NCBI GenBank assembly: GCA_014898425.1
Contig: RCSZ01000010.1
Location: 1,860,001 to 1,924,000 of the forward strand
Length of the DNA stretch: 64,000 bases
Direction of reading: 5' to 3'
DNA from: Botryotinia globosa
Lineage: Eukaryota; Ascomycota; Leotiomycetes; Helotiales; Sclerotiniaceae
The translations under genes and the position numbers were made by a program. The stretch's first letter is position 1. Each line of letters starts with the position of its first letter. Positions 44,801 through 55,044 of this stretch are shown here, in pieces. Under the pieces are notes generated by a model. The model was given only the letters and a program-made list of their open reading frames with translations, was not told where the DNA came from and ran no database searches.

Positions 44801-46723
44801 ATATCTATTAAAGTATACAATTCTATAGACATTATTGAAAGATATTATTACCTATTATATTATATATATAAGATTTTAATAAAAGAATTTAAAGATAACA
44901 ATCTAATTAAAATAATGATTCTTTAAATAATAGTAAAAGCTATAAATGATATAATAGGGCTAAATAGACTTATTTTTATATTATTAGTTTATAGAATATA
45001 TTCCAAATTAAATAATATTAATTTATTAATTATAATAATTATTTAATATATAAAAGCTATAAAGAAAGTTATAATAAAAATATATTATATTTAAATTAAA
45101 AGATAAGTCATAGAGGTATTAAAACTAAGGAATAGATTATTTATAATATTTATTTTTACTCTATTATTAAATTCAAAAGTTTTAATATAAAAAAAAAGAA
45201 AAGATGGTAATATATTAGGCAAATAAATTAAACTGTATATTCTGATTAAAATAAATAGGGAGATATATAAAGTGAAATTTTTCAATAAATCAATTAAATT
45301 CTGATTTATATTTATACAACTCTTTTTATATAAAATTTAAAGGAATAAAATCAAAAAACAATTATACAAATAATAACAATAATAATATTATAATTGTTGA
45401 TATATTGTATATAAAGATATTACAATTCCAAATATTATTATTAATAATGTAATTAGATATACAATTACATTATTATATAAAAAACAATTTAATAAAAATA
45501 ATTAATATAATAAATATTAATAAAAAATATATTACAAAATTATTACAATTGATTATATTCTTGTAAAATAATACATTTATAAGATATATAGAATTGTAAT
45601 ATAAGAAAGTTAATAAATTAATAGAGAGTAGAGTTTTTAAGATTATTTCAAAAAACAATATTCCATTCAAAATAAAACTTTTCAAATTATATTTTATTAA
45701 TAAAATAAAAGAAAAGGGTATTAATAGAGCATATATAAAGTTATAATTAGTAATTTAAATATATTAAAATAAAAATAAAACTATTGTTTTAATACAATTA
45801 CTTATTATTCAATATATTAGCTAGTATATTATTCTTATATTTGCTATTATTTTATAAATATCAAATAAATATATTCAAATCTATTTACAGAATATTATAT
45901 AAATATACACTTAATCGATTACAACTTTGAATAAATTTATTTATATAAAAACATTGAAAGAGATTGGATTTGAAAACGGATATATTCTATATATTATAAA
46001 ACCCTTATATAACATTCCTAAAGTAGAAAATCACTAGTTTGAAATCTATTATAATCATTATAAAAATAAGCTGAATATAATACAATCTATATATAACTCT
46101 TGTTTATTCTATTCAACCAATAATATTAGCATTGTAAAACTTCAAATCAATAATACATTTATAGTTGCAAACAAGAGATTTGTATATTTAGAATAAGAGC
46201 AATTAAACAAAACCAATTTTATAATTAAAAATAAAAAGTAATTTATAAAAAACCATTTATTTAGATTTAATAATTATTTAATTATTCTTAAGGGTAATAG
46301 GATTTATCTCAATTAAAAGAAATAATATAATAATATCAGAATAATTATAATTAGGAATATTAATATATATAAAATAAAAGGAAAAGTTTGGAAAAATGTT
46401 ATTTTAAAAAATCAATATATTGCTTAATATATAAGAGGAATATATATTATAATTATATATTAATCAAAGGCATTTTATCATTTTTTTATTACTACCCAAA
46501 TAATAGATCCAAAAAAAAAGATATAAATAAGCTTAATAAAATCATTAAATAGTAAATGAACAATCCGAAAAAAGGATTTATATTTATATCTCTAAATATA
46601 GATTTTATCAAATTAATTATCTTCACTAATATATCATTTACTAATAATACTGATTTATTATTATAAATTAATTATATAATCTGTTTAATAAATAAATATA
46701 ATAATATTAATATTATATATTAA

Positions 46724-46996
46724 ATGTTAATTAAATATAAGAGAATTATTAAAAGTATATTAGCTTTTGAATTATATATATTGATTTTAGGCTTCGATAT
46801 CGAAGTTGCTATTAAAGGTATTATCAATATTATTTTCAAGTTTAAAAAGCTAATATTATTTATATTCTATATAAACTCAAAGTTATTATATAATTTATTG
46901 ATTAAATTTGATACAAGTGTAGAAAAACGGCTTTTAATCGATATTATAGTTTTAAAACAATATTATAAGAATAGAAAGATTATAGAGATTAAGTAA
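46724..46996 (+). pseudogene. Remnant of Copia RNase H / polyprotein C-terminus
   Basis: A 90-codon open patch with the conserved order R-x2-KS-x-LAFELY, GFDIE, INSKLLYNLL, VEKRLLIDIIVLKQ and YKNRKIIEIK, which fits the RNase H end of fungal Copia polyproteins. It continues past a stop into NEKSNPMDAIIK, where active elements have N-PAD. Lys and Ile excess reflects the A/T bias. Confidence 0.8.
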
Positions 46997-47213
46997 ATTA
47001 ATGAGAAATCGAACCCTATGGATGCTATAATCAAAAACAGTATATATCAAGTATTAAAAGACTTAATTGATATTAATAAAATAATTATTAAAGTAATATA
47101 TTAGATAGAAAGAAGATAGTAATATAAAAGCTAAATAGAACTAAAAGAATATTATATCTAAAGTGGATTATAAACTAAAATATATGATTACATTATCTTT
47201 AGAGAATTGCTAA

Positions 47214-47383
47214 TATTAGGATATCAATTATATAATCAAAAAGGGCACTATATTAACTAGCATTGTATTAATACTTCCCTATATATTTAGTATTTAGCTT
47301 TCTATAGATAATAATAATTAAGAACGAATATAACCATATAGGACTAAGTACTTACACTTATATCAACCAAGTTGATACCAATA
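47214..47383 (+). repeat. 3' LTR of the Copia element
   Basis: 170 bp, TATTAGGATATC to GATACCAATA. The expected TG...CA ends appear as TA...TA, consistent with C-to-T/G-to-A change. Its inner (5') part is the A/T form and its outer (3') part the G/C form relative to the 5' LTR. Confidence 0.92.
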
Positions 47384-49989
47384 TGTATCCAGCGACTACA
47401 CTACGGATAATACATTACGAATTGACATCCAATTTGTTGGTCTAAGAACCCGTGTTCATGCGTCCCGGAGAAGATACATAGCAGGACAAGGAGTTGGATA
47501 AGCATAGCTTACAGCGATTGACGAACTAGAGAGAAAAGCCATTTTCAACTTCATCAAGACACACAGCGATCTGCAAACCAAATTCATGACCTAGGTCACA
47601 GTTGATGCTAGGTAGGCCAGGATCCATTTCCGGGGGCTGTAATTTATCTCTCAGCTAATCTGTCGATTACGAGATGTGAGAATTTGTGAACAATGATGCT
47701 TATATGTGTATTTTGAGCTATAAGCTATTATCAGTCGAGTGAAAAGGTAGAAGCTGAGGTTTAGATTGTGCGGCTGAATATTCAGACTGTAGTTCCAAGA
47801 GAAGAGCTATTTGATTGCTGAAGTATTCTCGACTATTGATCCTATCTTGCCCAAGAACAATGGACTTACTTGTAGACTTGAAGGGGGTATCCTGGAAGAA
47901 TCGACGCTTAGAGGGAGGTCATGTTGAACTGCAGTGAACAACTGAATGAACGGTGGTCGTAAGCCAATATTTGATTTTTGATATTATCAGATAGGCGTAA
48001 AAGAAATGATGCTGGCTTGATCAGGGAATATAATGCTTCAATATACTTTGAGCAACAATAGAAGGATAGACCAGTGCAATGTGTTCTTGATTGATTGACA
48101 CTCTGGGTAGCCATTTTTTTGCGGAGATTGCTTCTCTGATAAGTTTTGGCAGAAAAATAGATGGACACATACAACATCAAGCACTTGTGTGATGAAACAG
48201 AAAATCGTGAAAGCTCTCACATAAATCATTAGCACGAATAAAAAAGGAATCAACGTGACAGCCTACCCTAATCACCTACTTGTAGCTCGAGCGAAAATAT
48301 TGGCAGGTTCTCGTCGCGTCACAATTCGATTAATCACGACGTTGACCACCCCGAACATACTTCAAGAGTAGGTCAACGAAAGAACCCACGTAACTAATAA
48401 AGTGGTGATATTGAAACAATAGTTTTCCAAGGAGAAACTTTTTTCGGCGAATGGTACTGTTACAAAAGCCGAACGGCCATCTTCAAAACCCCGCATAGAA
48501 TGCAGTACAGATTGTAAAGAAAGATACCTCCTTGCGAAAAAGAGTAGTGGAGGAATCTCCGAATTACCATCTCCTACACACCTCAACAATAGCCAAGCAT
48601 TAAAGATCGTGTACAAGATGCGATATGAATAGGCTGATTTGTTTGTTGAATGCCTCTTTATTGCCTTAGCACCCCAGGAATCAAGTAGACAAATTGTAAG
48701 CATATCATCCATGGATTGATTCCTCACAGTAGTAAAGTACCTGGAAATGAAGCTGACAGACTGCGAATCTATCGGTTCTATAATCCCGATTGTCGTAATG
48801 CAGGCTGACAGTAACTGAAACATAACACTTGTATGCTTACAGTCTACGCTATACTTTATATCAAACGAGATAGACTTATCTTGCTATCCAATCATCCTCT
48901 CGGTATAGTACAGTGACCAGATCAGATCATATACTTACAACATCTACATATATTGAAAAATAAATAATTCCAACAACTGTCTCACAGTAGGTAAGATCGG
49001 ATACGATAGACCCGAGTCATCAGCACTCTATAACTCGGCTTCCACCTCTTCTGCCACATTCCCCGCAGCATATTAGCGGCACATATAAGGATGGGTGTGG
49101 TCCCTGAATAAGGCTGGACCTTACATCTCATCTCGTCTCCAGTGAAAAATCTACAGAGTACGATATATGTACCTAGCATGACCTTTCATCGGAATGAAAA
49201 CATCGAGCCCCCCCCTTCCCCAACTTTGGGGGCTAAAACTGCACAAATTGTTTTTCGGGAACACTACTCCCCGATCACGTAAACATAAAAATTGGTTGCA
49301 TCTACCTAGGTAATACCTAGGTAATACCTGATCCGCTTCAGGGATTATCAAGCATGAAAAGACTATATTCTATAGATTAGACGGTGATCTTAGGACAGCG
49401 TGAGCAATGAGCATATAAGATTCAAGAAACTGGTGCGGTATATTTGGATGACTCGTATGGCGGGTGCATGCATATTGAAGGTGTGCACACCTTGTCATTC
49501 AGCCCCTCTCATCCCTTCCATCCATCCCAAGTTCAAACGGCGTGTAAATGAAAAAAAACCCCCCGAGCGGTACATTTCTCGGATTCTAGTATCCGTACTC
49601 GGGCCCGACGCGGAGGCTTTTGGGATTCGTCCGTTTGTTGCTGAGTATTATGATCCTATTCGTCGCACACCTGCATACTCCGTGCTGCTGTGTACTCTAT
49701 GCTCAAAGGGGTATACAACACGTTGAATATGTGCGTACGAATGGATATACGAATACGTCGTAATGAGTTATACGGTAATTTGCGCAGTATTAGCTGCAGA
49801 ACCTAAATAGATGATCATAAATCGTATATCCATCCATTGAAAATGATTCTGTAAAATGATCTGATAAAAGCCACGTTTTGTTTTCGCAAATATCCACATT
49901 TACCATATTATATCCGCGGATGTGAAGAAATGTGTGATGGATGGATGGATGGATGTGGTTTAATCAACAAGTTCTAGTTTATCAAATCA

Positions 49990-50081
49990 CTCAAGGGAGT
50001 AACTCTGTGATGTCAATAACTCAAGGGAGTAAACTCTGTGATGTCAATAACTCAAGGGAGTAAACTCTGTGATGTCAATAA
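49990..50081. repeat. Three tandem copies of a 31-bp unit
   Basis: Unit CTCAAGGGAGTAAACTCTGT followed by GATGTCAATAA. Copies at 49990-50019 (one A shorter), 50020-50050 and 50051-50081; the last two are identical. Confidence 0.95.
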
Positions 50082-50731
50082 CTTACTCATTCACCATCCA
50101 CCATCCACCACCCACCACCGCATCCCACCACTGAATTCGGGAACATCCAATAGCATATCCGACCGGTAGTGCGGCACTTCCTTCTTGCTTTCTCGCGATG
50201 TGTCGAATCTTCGATGGACGTTGACACTACATATCTACAGTATATGCCCATGTATGGAATTCTGGACCGAGTACTTCCTACTTTGTGAATCGTAGGTAAA
50301 GTAAATCCCGCATTGAACCAGGGCCAGGAATGTATTTGGACGGTTGATGTAATCAAGGTTCGAGGTTCGCGGTTTGTGGTTCGTAGGTTGTAGATTGTAT
50401 TGTAATTTGTGATATAAGAAATAAAACATCATATCATATGATGTCTTGGATTTTACCATTTTCCCTAGGTCAACGGATAGAACGGATACAGCGGGGCGGA
50501 GGGACTTGGTTGATAAAAGCCTTTTCATAATTACTCATTATGAGCAACGGAGAGGAGAAAGTCGCTTCTGTCCGAATCCCTCCTCAAGCCACATGCATAA
50601 TAGTTTCACAACTACCTGGGTAGGTAATTCAGGACTGAGGACAGACTTCATTCAAACGCGCGCGCGAGCACTAAATTTTATGCAACAAGACCAGCAAAAA
50701 GCTTCCTCACCCCGTCCATGGATGGACATTT

Positions 50732-50770
50732 GGACTTTCTGTGGACTTTCTGTGGACTTTCTGTGGACAT
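50732..50770. repeat. 11-bp tandem repeat
   Basis: GGACTTTCTGT three times plus a partial GGACAT. Confidence 0.95.
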
Positions 50771-51706
50771 CATGTCCATATCCTGGTATATGCCGGACAT
50801 ACATAAACTCCGCACCGTCGGGTTCTGATTGGTATCCCACAACGACCTAAAGACTGCTACGGAGTAGACCAGCAAGGTAGACAACCTTATCGTCTTAATA
50901 ATCAACGCGGAGTGTGTTTGCACATGTAAGCTTTAAAGTTTCATCATTCATGGGATATTTACGAGGTCCTGGCTATTTCCCACTTCAAGGGAGGGAGTTG
51001 AGGAGAGTGTAGCTTTACAATTGGTTAGTTCGTTCTAGATACGGTGAACTAACTCCCAAGTACTTCAATCTTCGAGATTGGTATTGGTATTCATATTGAT
51101 ATTGATGTACCGATATCCTGGGATATAGTAAAGACCCGACTCACTGGACGCAGCTCCGCTCTATTTCCTACATTCGAGTTTAGAGAGATGAACAACTTAC
51201 ATCACGTTTTTGGACTTTGACACTTTGCCACCAACAGATACAGAAGATGAAGGATCGTCTATTAGATAGACGCCGAGTTGACTATCTCTCGACTCTAAGA
51301 AAGAGCGCTGAAATTGTTGCCCCCCAGGACCTAAAGAAGTCCTGGGTGGCTATTCTTCTTCAGTAAAACCCAAGAAAACTACACTAATCTATTTGATCAA
51401 GTACCCAAGTCCACATGGTCGCTTTGCCGCAACTCTAAAATATACATGTCGTCTATCATTCCCAAGTCAATCCTGGGATCCTACATATTTAACCAATTAA
51501 TAACGCCCTGGTATATATATCCCTGTTCCTATAACTCCTTAATCCATGAATCGTGACCTTGTTAAATCCTCCGCCTTAAACCATAGTAAAGTGAGACTGA
51601 AACCGCTCCCATGTTGAATACAGTAGATCCAGGTGATGACCAGGGAACCCTCCGAAAAATTACATTGTAAATCGCAAACCGTTCTGTCCGAAGAACACTC
51701 ATCGTT

Positions 51707-53207
51707 TTAGTAATTTGACAAATCCTGGCGGTAAGATTCATCTACGGACGAAAAGTCCCCGACTGGCTCATCAAAGCCCGCGACAAACAGGAGATCATTC
51801 GATGTCAAGTAAGATGCTTCGTCGAAAGAGTTGCCGGCGCCTAGGGTATTGAATAACAACATGTCGGGGTCGTAGAATTGTGGGTTCGAGAAGTCGTCAA
51901 GAGCCGGACTAGGGGATAGACATGGATCTTTTTGCAAGTGAGAAAGATATGGCGATGAAGACGACGAAGTGTGGAACTGATTAGAATGTTCAGAATATGA
52001 TAATGGTGTGCTTGCCTGGTAAACAGGTGAGAATGTTGAGTTGATAGACTGTAATGGTGAGTTTGTGTGATGTGTAGTAGAGAACGATGATACTGTAGAC
52101 GAGGCAGATAATGCTGGTTGCTCTTGAGAGTTGTAAGGCTGGGGCTGTATTCTTAGTCCAGGTGCTCGACGGACATCCACTGCCGCGGTATTTCGATTGC
52201 TGAATGACTCCCTCGCCGGAAAGTTTGATGAATCATTCATCATGTTTCCTACAAGCACATTGACGTTTGAAAATTGGCTCGTACTTGCTGACTTGATCGT
52301 GGGTCCATGTGACATTTTAGAATTGTCCAGTTTTCGATCTTGGTTTACCGATTGCTGCTGGGGTTGAATAGAAGGCTCATCTAAGCAACAATTCGCTGTC
52401 TCTGGTAAAGGAGTAAATGAGTCTGACTGATAAATCGGCAAAGGAAGCCATTTGGAGAATGTTGGTGGAGTTTCGGGGGAAGTTTCTTCCTCGATAGATT
52501 CCGGTGAAGCTGCCTCTTCGCTAGACCTGGCGGCTTCGCTCTGGCTCCCCTGCTCAAGTTGCGATCTCTCTTCTGCTAAAGATTCCGCTGATAATCGAGC
52601 CAGTAGAGCTGGGGCGTCCTCAATGAAGTTTTCTGAAAGTCCAGGTGCATTGCGTATACAACCGAGTGCCTGAGCTATATCATGGATAACCACAGGTCCT
52701 TTCCCTCCGTCCTTCATCCTAGGCTCTGCAAACGTCCATTCCTCTCTATTTTTCACCATGCGCCAGAGCTTGTCGGTAACAAGTATCATGGCCTGGTTAC
52801 TATGTTCTAAGCACTCAGTGTATCTGAGTTGATATGTCAGATGCCGTTTTGTGCGACTGTAGAAATTTACTCACCCTGGAGGATACTTTTTGATTTCCGT
52901 ATGCTTTCCATTGCCTGACTCGCATATCACATTGGCATCGACACACGCATTGCAAGCAATATCACGTTCAATATCGCACTGCCGTATGATTAGAACTTGA
53001 AAGACAAATCTCTTCATACGATAATATACATACTTTTATCTTTTTATTGCGACAACGCTCACATGCTCTCGTGGCTCTTTTATGTCGCTTGCCAGCTTCA
53101 TTGGGAGATGTAGGAACTAATTGTCCACTTGACTTACTCTCTCTCTTGCGCTTTCGTACCCCATGTTTTGAACCCTTCGGGTGATTTATGTCGTCGGTAT
53201 TAGCCAT
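51707..53207 (-). CDS. Zn2Cys6 transcription factor with long Ser/Gln-rich tail
   Basis: Three exons: 53207-53034, 52978-52875 and 52823-51707 (1395 nt, 464 aa). Starts at MANTDDINHP with G at +4. A basic leader (VRKRKRESK, GKRHKRATR) precedes the zinc cluster C49-x2-C52-x6-C59-x7-C67-x2-C70-x6-C77 (ACERCRNKKIK, then CDIERDIACNACVDANVIC). The first intron sits between Lys58 and Cys59, the same place as in the regulator at 37.4-38.7 kb. After YPPGYTECLEHSNQAM there is no fungal_trans domain; instead a long Ser/Pro/Gln-rich region (STVSSFSTTHHTNSPLQS) and an acidic C-terminus (DEPVGDFSSVDESYRQDLSNY), probably an activation tail. Target genes unknown; it stands alone in a gene-poor region. Confidence 0.87.
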
Positions 53208-54088
53208 CTTGAAATTGAAATCCCCAATTGAGTGATCATCAATGTGGGTTTTCAAAGAATAGAAGTGTTTCCAGAAGAAAGCTGTGGAAGACTTTTCCGA
53301 GAGTATAGAAACCAATAAGATACTACTGAATACTAAGTAAGTTTGAAATTAAAGATCTATAAGGTCGAAATGACATGCAATGCAGTTGTGGGATTATGCG
53401 TGGTTATAAACTATGTATCACTTGGAAAGGTCGACTGTTAATTATATGAAAATAATTAAAAATGGGAACCCCAAGTGCTAGGCGCCTTTTGAAATCTAAT
53501 GGCGGACCTGGATGGAAACCTTATACCCGTCGACCGAAACGGCGGCTGATATTTTTTCATTATGTGAGGTGGTCCGGCGGAAAAGAAGGTGCGTCCCCTT
53601 GCTGATAAAGTCCTAGACTCTTGGATCCCAGTCATTCGGAATGAATCCTTAAGTCCGCGCAGTCAAATAAAGTCAAATAAGTAATCATGCATGGGTTCTC
53701 CCAAGGTCCTACACTCCATAGAGTCGATTCAAGATTGGCATCGAATGGATTGCGGGATATGGACTTTTCGTGTATTCAGGTTCGACGTTGGGTACGGATG
53801 AGATTACCAGGATTGGTGTTGGAAGTAAGTCGGTATCAATATAAATGAATATATGGAAATAGAAAGGAATTGCGTTTTTCGCTTCTCGCATAACTTCAAA
53901 ATGTTGGAATGAAGGGGTGAAGGGGTGCACGGTGGAGGGGTGAAGGGGTGAGAAAAAAGGTTCATGATAGTCAAACAGAACAGGGCATTTTGTCGGTGCC
54001 AATTGTGAATGATGAGAATGATTGAATTAACACCGGTAAGGTACGTTTTCCATGTGAGTATATTCGTCGTCCATTGTAATTTTACACA

Positions 54089-54112
54089 CATCATCATCAT
54101 CATCATCATCAT
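54089..54112. repeat. (CAT)8 microsatellite
   Basis: Eight uninterrupted CAT units. Confidence 0.95.
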
Positions 54113-54898
54113 GAATTAGACTAAAGGGGAACTTAAAACCGTACTTTGTGACTACATGTCACCGAAGTCAGAGTTGACTCTCGAGTGACTAGGGATAACA
54201 TAAGGTTAGACTTGCAAAAAGAAATGGAGTACTGCCGCTTTAATTTACTCTTCTGACCGTATTAGATTTTAGAAGGACAATCTATACGTACTCTGGACAC
54301 AGCGATGATACATTGATCTCGTAAGCATTGAATCTGTGATTTCATCCCATCCCACCTCGAGCCGACCTCAAACCCACCCTCACCCTCGAATGCTTTAAAT
54401 ATCCGGAAGTAGGTACTTGCCCAGCTATAGAGTCAAATCGAAACCATTGAAAGATCCAACTGCAAAAGCTCCAAAAGCTTCGAGAACGCAATTCAATCTC
54501 CCTTACATCAAGCATTGACCATGATGTGATGGTCGATGATGACAAAACATCTACGGACTGCAATGGCTTGATGGATAATCAGTGGGTAATCAAGTTTAAG
54601 TTGCATAATCATGATGGAATATACATCCTTATATCCTAATATCGGAGCAAAAATTAAGGGATTTTTCATTCAATTTCTCTTCGTTACACGCATGAATGTC
54701 ATTCCTACAGGGCTGACACATCTTAGTATCCAACCGCGGTGAACCACACAGAGCATACAGTGGAGCTATACTTCAAGAATTTTCATGGAAAATCAAAAAA
54801 GTCCGTAATAACCGGTTCAAGTTCCGATCAAGTCTCCGTTCGTATGGACAGAGTTAGATCTGACGAACTTCATGAGATGGTGAGATTGTCTATCAATC

Positions 54899-55044
54899 TA
54901 CTGACTATAGTGCTCCTACTGACTATAGACTATAGTGCTCCTACTGACTATAGTGCTCCTACTGACTATAGTGCTCCTACTGACTATAGTGCTCCTACTG
55001 ACTATAGACTATAGTGCTCCTACTAACTATAGTACTCCTACTGA
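54899..55044. repeat. 18-bp tandem repeat, seven units
   Basis: Unit TGCTCCTACTGACTATAG. Seven units, two of them followed by an extra ACTATAG (7 bp), and the last units carry point changes (TACTAAC, GTACTCC). CTATAG is palindromic, so single strands can pair between units. Confidence 0.95.

Larger units (their letters stand above)
41644..47383 (+). mobile_element. Complete RIP-degraded Ty1/Copia LTR retrotransposon, 5740 bp
   Basis: Flanked by a 5-bp duplication TGTAT (41639-41643 and 47384-47388), bounded by two 170-bp LTRs, and extremely A/T-rich inside. All reading frames are riddled with stops, but translated patches follow a Copia polyprotein in order on the plus strand: a protease/pre-integrase patch near 44087-44290 (NTNILFLLSFKDINCF), an integrase patch at about 44520-45010 (NSIDIIERYYYLLYYIYKI) and a terminal RNase H patch at 46724-46996 (ELYILILGFDIEVAIK, INSKLLYNLL, VEKRLLIDI). 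The order protease, integrase, reverse transcriptase, RNase H marks Copia rather than Gypsy. It is immobile in this state. Confidence 0.92.
41563..47445 (+). pseudogene. Candidate small gene (45 aa) split by a retrotransposon
   Basis: Codons 1-27 lie at 41563-41643 and codons 28-46 at 47389-47445. Removing the 5740-bp element and one TGTAT copy joins them in frame without a stop until TAA. The start ATG has A at -3 (TTTGTAATGG). A TATA-like word GATATAAAAC lies about 90 bp upstream, followed by a CA/CT-rich leader. The first half is Ala/Gly/Ser-rich and then hydrophobic (GIFSIAPYILLICIMYPAT), suggesting a tiny membrane protein. I recognise no family. It could be chance; the base composition of the pieces is like genic DNA and unlike the element. 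Confidence 0.4.
47446..51706. other. Gene-poor stretch, about 4.3 kb, with tandem repeats
   Basis: Ordinary base composition but no gene I can support. The longest ATG-initiated frame (48823-48362, minus, 153 codons) has no recognisable motif. Contains a doubled TACCTAGGTAATACC near 49305-49328, a GGAT microsatellite at 49936-49955, and the repeats listed at 49990 and 50732. Confidence 0.5.

Noticed and set aside
42000..47200. Small Ile/Lys/Tyr-rich frames in the A/T-rich block
   Set aside because: They are fragments of the RIP-mutated Copia polyprotein or chance A/T-rich frames, not genes.
48362..48823. 153-codon minus-strand frame as a gene
   Set aside because: It has an ATG, but I recognise no family motif, find no coding pattern or supporting neighbour, and it lies in a gene-poor stretch.
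49980..50085. CRISPR-like array
   Set aside because: The repeats are directly adjacent without spacers, in a eukaryotic genome.
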